Positions 36,101 through 51,100 of a stretch of 64,000 bases of DNA are shown here, piece after piece. This DNA is from Steromphala cineraria (lineage: Eukaryota > Mollusca > Gastropoda > Trochida > Trochidae). Location: the NCBI GenBank assembly GCA_916613615.1, contig OU744732.1:47917227-47981226 (forward strand), in the 5' to 3' direction. A program made the translations under genes and the position numbers. The notes beneath the pieces are model-generated. The model saw nothing but the letters and a program-made list of their open reading frames with translations, was not told the DNA's origin and did not search any database. Position 1 is the stretch's first letter, and every line of letters begins with the position of its first letter.

Positions 36101-39100
36101 GTCCCTCCATCCTCCCATCCTCCCATCCGTTAACTTTGTACATTTTGGACTTCATCTCCAGAACCAAAATGCCTTGAAAGCAGAATCTTTGTGTACAAAC
36201 TCCATGACTAATGAGGATTATTTGGTGACCCTGAGACCTATAATAAGGGCCACAGGGGCCACACCCTTAAAACCTATTTTGATCTTTTTCTCCAGAAGCA
36301 TAAGGGCTAGAAAGATGATACTTTGTATACAGACTCCTTGACTAGTGAGGATTATAATTTATAACTTTGGGATTACCTTGGGATTCCTAATAAAGGACAC
36401 CGTGCCCTTAAAACCTTTTTTCGTCTTCTTCTGTATAATTGTATGTTTATGCATTAAGATCATAATTAAAAAAATTCAATTTAATGATTTTGTTCATTGA
36501 TGTATGCATTCATTCTGTAAAGATGGTTTACTAGGTTTTAATACGTGAAGTTTGTGTTTATGATGTGAAATATATGTTAAATATCTTGAACTACAGTGTA
36601 TCTGCTGGGCGCCTCCTGCCCTACACCAGCTACCAGTTGTACACCGCCCAGACTCGTCTACAGCATGGCCTGGAGTCCTTTACCAAGACTGCCGCCATCA
36701 GCCGAACTACTAGTGTCCTCTCAACAGACTCCGGTACAGCAGGGTGTGAATCTTCCAGGTAAGTTTTATAATAATAGTTCATTTGTATAGCACATATATT
36801 CATTCAAATTGCATGCTCAAGGTGCTTAGTGACATATTAGCCCTGGTCAACGAGTACAGAACACTCCCTAAGGAGAATACAACTGGTCGCCTGTCAGGCA
36901 CTTGAGGTTCAAATTCAGACTACCATCGCATCATACCAGGTACCCAATTACTGCTGGGTGGACTAAGTCACTTACCCAGGGTGACACCACAAGTTTCTCA
37001 ACTCATGTTTCCGTGTAGGGCAAGGAATCAATCCTTACAGCTCTCAGATTATCCAACAATGGGTTACCTAGTGTATCTTCTGGTTGCTACTTTGAGCTCT
37101 CAGCTATATGTTTTCATATTCCAGTATTTTGCAAATGTAAAAAAAAGTTTTTTTTGTGAATTTTGGTTTCAAAATTGAACTAACAACTGAATTGACTTAA
37201 GTGTCAATACTATCGAAAGTAAGACATGTTATCGAATTGAAATTGAATTTATAGTACCCTCTTTATTTCTGATTATACTCTAACTGAGGAGCTACAATAG
37301 TAATGTTTAATAAGTAGGTGATTGCATCTGCAGGAGTTGCTTTCACCTTTGATGTTTGAAAATTTCGTTTTTGTTTAAACAATTTGTTTTACAGGTTGAT
37401 AGAAGAAGATGAAGGTTCTCCATCAGATGAAGAAGATTTGTCCAATCTGAGGACTAAAGATATGGAGACCGAACACACACTTGATGTAGACACACGTCTC
37501 GGGATAAGTGGACCAACTCCCAAACCAACATCACTCCCTGCAGAAACTCTAACTGGATCATATCATGACATATCAGCCAATAAGAAGATGGCAAAGGCGG
37601 GAGATTCTAACTTCCTGTCTGAGTTTTATTCCCATTCTCGCCTTCATCACATCTCCACCTGGGGTGCGGAGTATCGGGCCTACGTGACCCAGTTACAGAA
37701 ACAAAGTGACGGCGTGTACCCGGGTCGTGATCGACTCCGCAAGTTTCATGAGGAGAATGTTACTAGAACTGGAGTGGATGAAATACAGACAGGACCCCGA
37801 AGTGGGAAGCCGAAGAAGGTTATCATGCATGTGGATATGGACTGTTTCTTTGTGTCTGTCGGGCTGTTGGATAAACCGGAACTCAGAGGTTGGCATTTTG
37901 TTCTTAATTGTTATTAATCAAATTTTTCTGTGTTAGCCAAGTAATTGGTATTGGTAAAGCTGATGGTATTGGTATTGTTATTGGTATTGATCGAAAGCAA
38001 AGGAAACTCCATAGCAGCCAAGTCATTTGTTCTAGGCCCTATGTGTAATGTTGTTTATGTGCAATACTATTGATAGTCATTTGATAATACTTCCTAGTTA
38101 GATATAAGATTGTCAAGAAAGTGAATGACAGTCACTAATATATGTTGAGAATGCAGATGAAGTTGGAAGTTATACTATCTGAAACACCAATGGTCCTAGT
38201 TGCTGCTCTTCACCTATGTGGAGTAGTTTGCCTGTCCAATATCCATCTCTAGGGTTATATCACTTCATTCCACAGCAGTTCATAATTTTAATTTTTTTTC
38301 ACTTTACAAAAACTTTAAATTAACATCAGTGAAGGGCATACAAAAGTAAATGTTGTATAAAGAAAAGGTTATGATCATATCATATTGATTTTAGATATTG
38401 TAATATAAAGAATAATATCATGAAATATCCTATGACAACTCTAATTGCATAAGAAGACAAGGAGTTTTGGTTGATCAACTTCTTTATTGTAGACAGTATA
38501 TTCAAGTCATCCCCATATGCTTGAAAACAGATCTTTACCAAAACGTCACTTCTATGTACAAGGCAGAAGTTTTTCTTCCATAAAACTTCTAAATATTCAA
38601 AACTTCTAAAATACAACAATAATAAAATACAACCTCCTTATCTCATAGTTTTTAAAAACAAAGATCAGTGATAAATCTACCTCCGACTCCTGCTTTAAAT
38701 ACCATAGTCCCCTTTCACAAAGCACTAAGGTGATCATAAGTCCTTAAGGTACCCTTAGTGCAATGGGAGTTAAGGCCAAACTTAGTAAAGACTGTTTTGT
38801 GAAAGGAGGCCCTGAAAATTTTGAAAGGACTAATAAAAAATTAAGCTGTGAGTCGTGGGATGCAAGTTTATATAATGGTAAAATGCTTACACATTGAAGG
38901 ACCCATTTAAATTTGAAAGGACTCACAAGACATTTTGCTTGAACGTCCCTGAACTCCTTGATCACTGATTGGATGTTATTTTGTGCTCACCCAGGCCGAC
39001 CAATAGCAGTGACCCACTCGCGAGGGAAGGGTGCAGGAAGGGAAGTAGAGGGCTCTGATTTCAACTACGAGAAGGCACATTACGAACGCAAAAGACAACA

Positions 39101-42100
39101 AGGAGGAAAGAAAGGTCAAAAGTCAACAACTACGCCCACCGTGCAAGGCAACGAGCAACAGCTTGATGGCGATGAGGGTTCAGGAGAAAGCAGAAATGGG
39201 AAGTCAGGTCCGCTTTCCGTGACAACTGAGAAGGAGACGTTTCATTCATACGCAGAGATTGCTTCTTGCAGTTATGAAGCAAGAAAGGTGAGAAGTGGAC
39301 ACTTTGTTCAAATTTGCATCACAATATTGATAAATTAATCTTCTTACAAGATTTTTCAATCTAGTTCAAGTCTGTCATAACACTTGCAATCTTTCCTAAC
39401 TAGACATATCAACCAATCAAAACCCCTCCTAAAACAAGAAAGTTGGATTAATTACATACCAGTAGCTACATTATCAGCTTAAACATCAACTAACCTCGAC
39501 CTTAACACTTCTAGATTTTCGTTCAAAGATTTCAAAAAAAATAAAAGTTGGACTTAATTTTTGTTAGTTTGTCCAATAAACACCTTTTATTAGCCTTTCA
39601 TTTAGACAGCGTAATTATAAGCTGTGAAAAACCCACCTGGGTAAGGGGGCCATAAAATTTGCGCGGGTGTGACGTAATAAACAGACTATACAGCGTAATG
39701 CATCATTATTTCAACTGAAATACCGCCTAAATAATTGTTAAATTGCCATTGATGTGGATATCTATTTTACACCAAATGCTTAGTAGTGTAACGTCGTCAA
39801 ATGATTTATCTAACTGAGTGGAAAACATTTCCTGAAAATTGTTAATTATTAGGTTTTTTCCCTGTGTTATTGTTACGATAGATGTATAGATATCGAGGCT
39901 GATTCTGTTTATGACGTCACAAAATGGGGGCATGACCAGTCATGCATTCACTTGTTTGTTGTCAGATAGGTCTAAGCAGCCCATCAAAAGTGGCTTTCAA
40001 AAACGGCTTTCATTACCAAACTAAACATATTTCAGTAGCGACCTTTAACGCACTATGAAATATTGTAATCAGACTTTCTATATTCAAAAGAAATTAGTGA
40101 AATATGTTTGTGGTTATGTGAACTTTAACCCTTACGATGTGGGTATATATTTTTGCTCTACAAGCCCACGTGGCGGAATTGTTTTGTCCGGTGCCAGCCA
40201 CCGTTATATCCTGATTGGCCGCTTCTTTATTTTTGTGCGCGGATATACATATGATACATGGAAATAAAGACAATTCTCTCTTCTATACGATGATGTAAAA
40301 ATTATAAAATTATCTCGAATGGTTCGTGAGATATAAATGCCGCAAGGTGGGTACCCTCAATCATCTGAGGTAAAAAATAAAATTTGCGGCACTTGTCGCA
40401 ACGCTTGCCGTTTCTGTGTTTTTGTGTGCGCATATACATATGATACATGGAAATAAAGACAATTCTTTCTTCTACACGATGATGTAAAAATTATAGAATT
40501 ATCTCTAATGGTTCGTGAGATATGAATGCCGCAAGGTGGGTACCCTCAATCATTTTTGAGAAAAGGTTTGATATTTTATATCCGGGAGCAGCCAAGATTG
40601 CTTGCATTCAATTATAGCCTTATCCTGAAAGTTACGGATTTTGCCAAGGGCTTACGTGCCATTTTATATTTGGCCCGGAAATATCACGCGCCCCGCATCG
40701 TAAGGGTTAAGGTAAATTGATACTAAAACTGATTGATAAATATTAAATGATCCAATATTTTATGATTTTGTTACACCCCTCACTACAAAGAGGATGTTAT
40801 ATGAGTGTCCATGACATACTATGTTTACGAGAAGAGTGCCTAAAATATTAGTATTTCCCTAGCAAGAGCGAGGGATATAGTGATATTTAGGCACAAGCTT
40901 CGTAAACATAGTATGTCGTTGACACTCATATAATGTCATGGGCACGAATATAGTATTCTGTTTATTACCAAAATTAAAGAAAATACTCAGTACCTACTTT
41001 AACATAGGCTAATTAGCCGCCGCCTGCCCTTATAGTTTGTGATGTCATCGGCAAGCCATGATGCAATGCTTTGTTTAAGCTGTGACGTCACAATGCAAAA
41101 GTGATATGTCGCTCAAGGGCATCATGTATGAACGTCGATATGACTGCACTCGATGGAAATGTTTCTTCAAGTTTTACAGTTTTCTGAATATCCACTGTAC
41201 AATGATCTGCTGTAGGCTGGTGTAAAGAACGGTATGTTCATGGGTCCGGCCAAACAGCTCTGTCCCGATCTGGTGACGATACCGTACAACTTCGACAAAT
41301 ATCAGGAGGTCTCTCGAGCCCTGTATGATACAGTTGCCAGGTGAGAATGGTTGTATAGCCTTGATATTATAACATATATCACAACATAAAAATGGACGAT
41401 ATACAATAATTTTGACATCAATGTCATGAAATGATAATGTTCATCATTCACACAATCGGACAAACAGACTAAAACAACTTAAATAATTAACACTTATTTA
41501 ACACTTTTTGAGTCCCAAAAAATGGACTCGAGTCCGGCTAGACCCGACTCGGCCTGGAGTACTCGAGTACCCGTGGAAGCCCTAATCAAGTGTATTATCT
41601 TTGAGAGAATCATTCAATCTCTAATATTGCAGCTACACCCATGACATCGAGGCGGTGAGTTGTGACGAGATGCTGGTTGACTGCACCGATCTGCTGGCCG
41701 ACACCGGAGGAACACCGCAGGAGTTTGCTTCACTTCTCAGACAAGAGATCGTTGACAAGACTGGCTGCTGTGCTTCAGCTGGAATCAGTAAGTTCTTATA
41801 ATAATGATAATGATAAACAAATATATTATCCTCAGTACAAGTACACATGTTGGAAATTTGTTTTGTGCCTAAGCACTCGGCAGCCACTGTGCTGCACCAG
41901 TTCTGCCTTTCCAATGTCAAGCAAGACAGCAACAACTCCCACCTTTGAAAGTCTTTTGGTATGGAGCGACCGGGAATCTAACCCATGGTTGTGCTGTATT
42001 TTGTTAAATGTACAAGCATTTTTAATACAGACATTTGGTCAATTTGCCAAGTTATTACTGTTTTCTTAGTAGTGAAACAGAGCCAGGAGATATGCTCGCC

Positions 42101-45100
42101 GTAAAATGACTTGATATTGTTGAAAAATTTGTGAAAAATCGATAAAGAGAGACATTTCTTGTTGCCTCATTAAAAGATTTACTGGAAAGAAAAAGCATGT
42201 GGGACCTTCTAATTCAATCATATTTTCTACACATTCATCTAATATTCAACTTAAATTTTTAGCTTACCTGGCCTCGAAGGCCCAATGGGCATCTGGCATG
42301 GCATTGTGTCCAATCGTCTGTCAACTTTGTAAATTTTTTACTTCTCCTCCAGAAGCATAAAGCCTTAAAACTTTGTGTACAGAGGATTATAATTTATAGC
42401 TTAGGGGTCCGTGTGGCCCCTAAAAAGGGCCATATTTCCTAATATGTATGTTTATATTCCCTTTTGTCCCAGGTGGAAGTATTCTACTGGCAAGACTGGG
42501 GACCAGGAAAGCCAAGCCTAATGGTCAGTATTACTTGACCAGGGATGAAGTTCCGGACTTCATGGTGAAGCAGACCATCAGAGACTTACCTGGTATGTAC
42601 ATACCTCATCTAGTTAACTCTTCTACAAAGAGTTTGTTTTAACTGTAAGGTGAGGTGCCAGACCTGATGAAGCCGTCCTCACGGGTGGGGAAAAATTACA
42701 ATTAAAACCTTGAATTTGGAAATAGCTTGGTTTTCGTTGTGTTTGGTCGCCGCCTCTCTTATCTTCTTCTTTTATAATGTTTACTGCATTATTTTGGCTT
42801 CTTGTATCCTTTAGTGGATCCATGTAGTGACCAGTTCTTGACCTACTCAAGTCTACCATAGATAAACGCCTCCCTAGTTTTGAGCATCCTTCTAAAAACA
42901 TGGAAAATCTTGGAATTATCCTATTTCCTCTGATTAAACGCCGGGGCTCAAATAAGCGCTGGGCCTCTTATAAGTGGCGGGGGTCATAGGTAGTTGAGAA
43001 AACTAGCGCCGGGTCTCTTATAAGCGCCGGGTCAAAACCATTGAATTAATGTCCCTTAGTAAACATTTTACAGATATTCATTGTAAGTAACAGTCGAACA
43101 CAAACTTCAATATTCTATGAAAGAAATAAGCGCCTCTAATAAGTGCCAAGGGGTAAAGGAATGCTGAAAAAAGAAGCACCCGGGCGTTTCTTAGAGGAAA
43201 TACGGTAGTCTTGCTTTCAAATGTGTTTAAATGTTTAGTGACAATGTAACACTACCTTTACCCAAATAACAGGCGTGGGCTACTCAATGACAAGAAAGCT
43301 CAACATGATGGGGGTGAGCACATGCGGAGACCTACAGAAGCTGAGTCTGCCCCAGCTACAGAAGGAGTTCGGTCCCAAGACGGGTCAGTCCCTCTACAAC
43401 TACTGCCGGGGTCAGGACGAGAGAAACATCCGCATGGAGAAGGAGAGAAAATCTGTCTCGGCGGAGATCAACTATGGCATCAGGTTCACAAGGGTAAGAA
43501 GTAAACCTAGCCTCATTGATGGATATTGAGTCTAGCAAGGTGTAGTAGTGGGTTGCGTCAGCCGATCTATCGAATTGACCAATCAGGGGTCATCTTACCA
43601 AGCTGCAATAGTTTGCATTTGCACATATAACATTGGCGAAAGGTCTACGAACGGACGGCTGACGCCACCTCGTACTACATCTTGCTAGACTCAATATCGG
43701 GAATGAAGGGAGTGTTTTTGAGGATAGGTATACTTAGACTGGGTACGTGTGATATCTGTGTTATATTTCTTGCATTGAGTTTAACTTTCAAATAAGGGTT
43801 GACTGGGAAATCATATTCTGATCTTCGTTTGATTCACAAGGGTAAGTCTGATGTCTGTTTTGTATTTGGCATAGGGGTTTAAGATCAAATCAGGGCTTGG
43901 ATTGATTGGGAAATTATAGAAATCACAAGGGTTATTGTGATGGCTGTGTTATATTTTGCATTGATTTTAACTTTCAAATCAGGGTGGAACTGTGTTTAGG
44001 TTGCCTTTGATAACTGATACAGGCGTCAAAACATACTTACACAATAAAGAGTAAAAAATAACACATATAGGCCCTAATATATCCTTTAATTACTAATGAA
44101 ACAAAGTGAATAAGTTGAATTAATTATTTTAGTACCGCTGGTACATGGAGGTTATTATAAGATTCCATGTGTTCGCGAATTTGATATGGAGATTTATCAT
44201 GTGTCCGATTTGAATATCGAACGAGAACGTGGTAACGAATTTATCTAGACGAGCACCTTTTCTAAATGCCTTAAATCTGGCTTGAAAGATGGGATTGGCC
44301 AAAATGGGGTCTGATCAGATCAATGTTACTCTTTTATTTAGGTATTTACAAATATAAATGTTAAACCATCGTGTTATGGCCAAAAGTATGGTCTAGTACC
44401 GGAGCGAAGCGCACGGTACTAGATAGAAATTTAGGATTAACGAAAAAAAAATCAAAATACCGAGCAATGCGGGCATTCCTATATTTTGATTGTTTGGTCA
44501 CGTGACCTCGTGCATTCGCACCACATTCGATTTGAAGCGGCCGTAGAAGCCCCGTTACCGTCATGGCGGACTGTCGAGTAGGGCCGAGCGTGTTTGATAG
44601 TGTCGGAGTTATAGAGAAGACAGGCATCATAGCACAATGTACAGGTTGGTTTGAGAGTACAATAAACAAATAGGGGTGACTTTTAGATCGGCTTTCTATT
44701 TGCGTGATTTGAATCTTGAGCTCACCGATATCCAACCTTGCTGCGAGTGAGCGGGTAAAAATGCCGTTGAGATGCCGTATGACTTGCTAATGTTATTTGA
44801 AGAACATTTTACTTATACATTTAAAGTTTTTACATAAAGATGACTTTAGCATGTAGGGGAATTCACCAAGCATACACAACATTACAGCAATCGAGCGTAG
44901 CGGAGCCTTTGTTTACCGAACAAAGGGCAAGGGAGATAACTCTTGACTCCATCGTTGCTTGTTACTAGGGGAGCTAAATATACCTACGGCACGTGACCGG
45001 TTTTGACCAATGGTAAGCCGACATTGCTATGCAAGTCGAGATAATAGACCTTATAATAAACAATCGAATTGGGGCTGACATTGATTGGGAAAAAGATAAT

Positions 45101-48100
45101 CAGATCTCCTTTTGCATTTACCCATATTAGAAAAATGAAATTCCCTTGCAAACCCCAACTTGTGCCAATCTCTATGACTGGTTTATTATAGCCTTACTGC
45201 TTTCATTATTTTATCTACATGTTCTCTTTTTTCCTCATTTCTTTATAATGGGTGTGCTTATGATGTGATCCATACACATTGCCACACAATCTAGTTAAAA
45301 CTAGGTGTAATGTATACTGCCCATAAGTCCTCATGTAACATCTATCTACTAACACATCGGTCGTGTCACGCATGCGTGGAAATCAGCCAATGAAAAAAAA
45401 CCTGGCTGATCCCTTTGAATCTGACAATCTAGTTAAATACAAGCTGTTGGAATCGGCCAATCTAGCTAAAACTAGCTGTAATGTTTATGTCCAATAAGTC
45501 ATACATTAAATTATTGATATTTATCCTCATAATGTGTAAAATGCCATATAAATCCTAACGACACCCGATTCAAAGAGATCAGCCAGTTCTTATTCCATTG
45601 GTTGATTTCCGCGCATGCGTGACACGGACCAGGTGGGTTTGTAGCTAGATGTAATGTAAGGACTTAGGGGTCGTATACATTACAGCTAGTTTTAACTAGA
45701 TGGCATTGTCACAATGCAATAGAACGTAACAAGTCAGTGTAAAAGATTGGTTCAATGTGTTACTTATTGACTTACTTCTTTCAGTTCAAAAATATCTCAA
45801 TAAAGTATGCAATCTTGGAGATATTTTAAAAATATATTTTTAAGTAAGTTAGGGTAAAGACAAAGTTTCAAACTCGTCTAAGGTTGTCACATTCCCATAC
45901 ATTTGTAGTAAAATATCATTTTGTAAATCAACATTGCAATGTTTTCCGTACAGGACTCTGAAGCAGAGAAGTTCCTCTGTGACCTGTCAGAAGAGGTGTC
46001 AGCTCGGCTCAAGAACATCAACATGAAGGGGAAGACAATCACTCTCAAGGTCATGGTCAGACGACGTGACGCACCCAAGGAGACTGCTAAGTTTATGGGT
46101 AAGTGCTGTTAGGGATGTAACGATAGATTGATCTTTCATCTGCATATGGGGGGTAGGGTCAATATCTGGCCTCTATCTCAAAATCTGGTATAACTATATG
46201 AGACTGAGAATGTGATTAGATGGATGATGAAGTTTGGGTGGGGTACATCAAAGTGCATCAGATTCATAATTATGTTTCTTGTTAAATATTGAATTGTAAT
46301 CTATGATATTATACAATTATTGACTTCAGTTGAGGTGAATCCAATGGTTTATTGACCTCGGAACAGTTATGTTCACCGAGGCGAAAGTTTCCGAGGTCAA
46401 TAAACCATTGGATTCACCGATAACTGAAGTCAACAACTGTTTTATTATATGATTTATGAAACTTTCAGTTATTTTGAAAAGTATTCAATTATCTTAATTT
46501 TTTTTTTGGAAGCAACTCTTTACGGCGCTCCTCATAGTGGCGATCTATTTTTAACTCCAGGTCATTGGATTGTTATGTTGACCTCGCGTGACGTTTCCCG
46601 CGGTCAACATAAGGTTTGATCATTGTCGGTGACCACCTTCCTCGACCAATCAGAAGACAGATCACTCGTTCATCATATAATAATAAGATTTGTCTCAAAT
46701 ATTTTATTCTTGTTTTGCTTTATTTGCTTATGATGCTTTTATTGCCAACAGGTCATGGAATCTGTAACAACCTTTCCAAGTCCTCAAGTTTACCTGTTGC
46801 TACTGACGACAACAAGGTGATCGGTAAAGAATGTGTAGCACTGCTCCGAATGATGAAAGTTAAAGGAGCGGATTTAAGAGGGGTGAGGAAACATTCTGAA
46901 AGAAATATCATGTTAAGATTTCACTGTTATTGTGTTTGATTATGTTGATCAGTGAAATCAGTTCAGAATTATGAAATATTAGAAGTCCTGCAAATTTATT
47001 GATTACCCTTATACTATCCGTCGTTTTCCACCCTTTTTAAGACTTGTAGAATCAAAGATACATCAACCATTTACGTAAAGCCTGAATATAATGTATGATA
47101 ACCAAGCCTGGCCTCTATAGCAGCAGTAAACCTTTTAATATCTGGTAGTTGATATTGATATTTATTAGTGTATAAAGTTATGTTATGTATTAATTTGTAC
47201 ATGCTGTTACGAGTGGTTATAGGTATAAGAAATATTAACCGCTCAATAACAAAGAAAAGATCAGCAGTAAGTATTGATGATATTTAATACAAGAAGAATT
47301 TACTATTTACTATTTAGATATGGCAGTATAACAATAATAATGCCCAAGCAAGAACAGATTTGTACCTGATAGCCTAGAGTCACGTTGTTCCTTGAAACAC
47401 AAATATATCCTATAGTATGCACAGTCACTTTGCTCACAAATATATCCAATGGTATGCACAGAAGAAAGGGTAAGGTCCAAAAACGAATTCTCCCAGATTT
47501 GTTATACTGCAGGGTTTTTATGGTAAAAGTTAAAGTGATAAGCTAAGTAAGTGATTGAGCTTGAAGGTAGAGTGTAGAAGCGACAAGCTCCCAATTAAGT
47601 TAAAAGCCCAAGCTGATTAGACAACAAGCTGGATGTTTCTAACGATAGGTAATAAGATTTCAACTGATAAAAGATACTGGTAAGATGTTTTTGGTATTTG
47701 TAAGATATATATAAAAATGTATATGAATAATAATGATTAAAACATATTATCGTAACAATGCATATATAAACGATTTAAGGTAAATAATAACATGAAACAA
47801 AAAATCAACTCAAAGCTATCTATAGATCCATTTCCAAGTTCATATTTTCTACAGAGAATAACAATGTGACCAAACTAATTAAAAATCAGATTTAATTATA
47901 AAATATATTTTTTAAAATCATGATTTCTAAATGAATTCATCTAATTTCTTCAACATTTTCACACAGATAGGAATACAGACACACAGACTTGAGACCGCCA
48001 CACTGGGGGGTCCTTCAGCAGGGGGAGGTAACCAGAGCATCCTTAGCTTTGCTGTTCCAAAAACCTCCCCCGGAAACTCAAAAACTACTGCCAGTAAACC

Positions 48101-51100
48101 GTCCACAACATCAAAAGTAACAAATGCAACCTCTAGGAGAACAAGAACATGCTCTGATGATGATGTAGGGTATGTTGATGACCTTGAAGGTGAAGGTCAA
48201 GCAGAGGATGAAGACGAGGCTATCGCTATCAGCTGCAGTAGCGGACCAATTCAGGAGGAACTGTCAAGGTGCGTTAATTGTGTCCTATTAGTTATATTAA
48301 CCAATAAATTATTATTAGATAGAAAAGCAAGTACTGTTAAATATGTATGTTACTTAAAAAATATTTTGTTTCTTGGTCAACTGCTGTAGGCCTAGTGAAC
48401 CCATTCAGGATTTAAGATGAATACAATTGTGTCAGTTCAGATTAGAAATATATTCATTTTTCAAATTATCTACTCAGCATCATTTCACCCCTGTAAGCCA
48501 TAAAATAGGCTCAAAATTGTAAAAAAACGTCTTTGAGGTACCACAAGTTAAGGAGACAGTATTTGGATATGTTAATTGATATTTGTTTGGATAGTATTAA
48601 GATATCCATGTAAATAAATAATAATAATACTGTACTAATTTTAACGCCTAGTATCCAGTCCAGGACTGCTCAACGGCGATACAATGGTTGTACACTGTAT
48701 ATTATTACCATGAAGGAATTTCTGAATGCCCGATATTATCATTTAACATAGCACAGTGGGAAAGAAATGAATTAATTAAGCAGACATACACACTGAAATT
48801 TTTTGTAAGCTTTATATGATAGAATGTTCAAATTCTTACCAAAAAAAATTATATAAAAACACCGATCTTGTTAAGTTAATCAAATACAGCAATATTTTAT
48901 TCAGGAAGAAGACGGCAAGAAATGAGTTACCTCCCTTGCCAAGTTTACCCAGCTTTGGAACACCTGAGACGCCACGCAGTAAAACTACTGTGTCGACTAG
49001 TGAGGCTGGAGACTACTTCCCCTCCCCCTCTCAGGTACATGGGTGATTTATTAGTTTAATATCCCCAACAAGGTAGTTATTATTAAAAAACTTGCTTTTA
49101 GATTTGTTATGATTGTAAATACGGAAAACCGTTGAATAATCGCCTGCCTTCAATATACGTCTGCCTTGAATGATCGACAGGTCTAACCTCTCTTTGAAAT
49201 AAATAAACGCCTTCTGAATAATCGCTGGGTTTTATTTAACAATAAATAAATGGCATTTTCTATCCGTGTACCTGATTCGCTGAACACTGTAACATAGTTC
49301 ATACCTGCATAAACTTAATTTCGTGACGTCACATAATATTTAGCCACTCCCATTCACACTTAGCCACGCCCCTAATTACGGAACTATTCGTCTAACGTTT
49401 TATTTTATGCTGTAGGCCTACCAGTTCGCGAGAGCATGGTAAAAAGCAGTGTATAAAATAGATTGGAAATCTAGCCTGTCCTTAAAATTCATTGGTCAAT
49501 TCCTTTGGGAAATTTAAGAAAAAAATTGAAAAGTTACCAGTCCTGACCAAAAAGTAACCAGTCCTGGCAAAAAGTAGCCAGTTCAAGGACTATATTTTTA
49601 ACACTGTAAATAGACACAAAATAACCAATAACAAACATCAAAAGAATATTTAATAGTTTGTTTGATAAATGGCATGGCTTAATAAACTTTCAACCAGTTG
49701 TTTTCCCTCTCAGAAGGCATATCACCAGTGCAGTCGTGGCTGTTGCAAGGGGATCGGCCATTGAAATGCCGCTTAGTTCGTCAACAGTTTCTAGCTTTGT
49801 TTCTCAACAAGAACTGTGCCGTTTTACTATAAACTTAATTCGATTTGATCTGATTGCTTGTCGTCAAGCTTTAACGCCACATGTACGACACCTACGATAG
49901 TCTACTCTGCTATTTTCCTACCGAATCCCACAGTCGCGAGTTTGTGTTTATGTACAACGGTTGATGCTAGGAATGTCAAGGCCACATGACAAGACGTTGC
50001 GTGATTCCGTTGTGGATTTTCATTGGCTTGTGAACTAGTCGTAGGCGGAGCTAAAGGAATAATGACGTTCTGATTGACATTTTGTCTCTCTAATGTTCTT
50101 GGGCGTTGAATTCGTTCGCGTAAATAGTGCAGTTCTATTTGTTGCAAATGTGTTTATTTGGAGCAAACAAACGTATTAAAACATCCAATATGTGTATATT
50201 TATTTATAAGAATTGACTTCAAAATTTATTAAGTTCATGGAGGTATAAACTTAAAAACCGCTGTGCAAACTAGGCGTAAATCTGGTATGCAGATTTACAC
50301 AGTTCGCATAGTGGTTTTTAAGTTTATACCTCCATGAACTTAATAAATTTTGAAGTCAATTCTTAAATGTAAACCAACTTGTCAATACATACTTGTTATA
50401 CTACACATTGGCATTCTTATGCGAATTTTAACATCAATTTGTATTAAATGCCTACTTTTCCCCGGAAAATATATCCTGTAACGATGTGTTTGTTTAATAT
50501 TTCATTACTTCATGAACAAACTTCTTAAACTAATAATTGCCTGCTATGAAATTATTAATCGCCCGGCCCTTATTCAAGGATTTACAGTAAGTTCATTCAT
50601 TTCATTGCAGTACAGTGTTTCATAGGTCAACAAGGTTATATTTTCTATGATTATGCTTTACGCTTATCACTCCTTCGGGAAAATAATTACTCAGATTTAA
50701 CTTTCCTTGAATCTTTTGTGAAAACATTACCCATTTTCAAAGTCTTTGCTTCCTAGGAGGAATTACAAGAGTTGTTTTTCCTTGTGTTAGGAATCATGAT
50801 TTATTCTCATGCCCAGGGACTTGAGTTGCCATCTCAATCTTTTCTAATCTACCATTCAAGCTAAGAAATATATGCATGAAATCAGGTTTTATGAATTGAT
50901 AAGACTTATTCTTTTAAGATTGACCCCGAAGTCCTGAAGGAACTCCCGCCAGAGATACGCTCCCAGATAGAAAAGGATATGGCCACTAAGAGGAAAGATT
51001 CCATGGCAACGGCAACACCAGCCAATCAGAATCAAGAAGAGGTGCCTGGCTGTTCTCATTGGCCATCCCAGGAGAATGAAGCAGCCAATGAGGAAGAAGC

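Noticed and set aside
41500..41580. GAGTACTCGAGTACCCG-rich segment
   Set aside because: Looks like one terminus of a DNA transposon, but no partner terminus was found nearby.
44390..45060. GC-richer block with ACCGGAGCGAAGCGCACGGT
   Set aside because: Considered as a promoter or small gene inside intron 10. Only a short hairpin and mollusc-repeat-like AGGGAGATAACTC are seen, so no feature is claimed.
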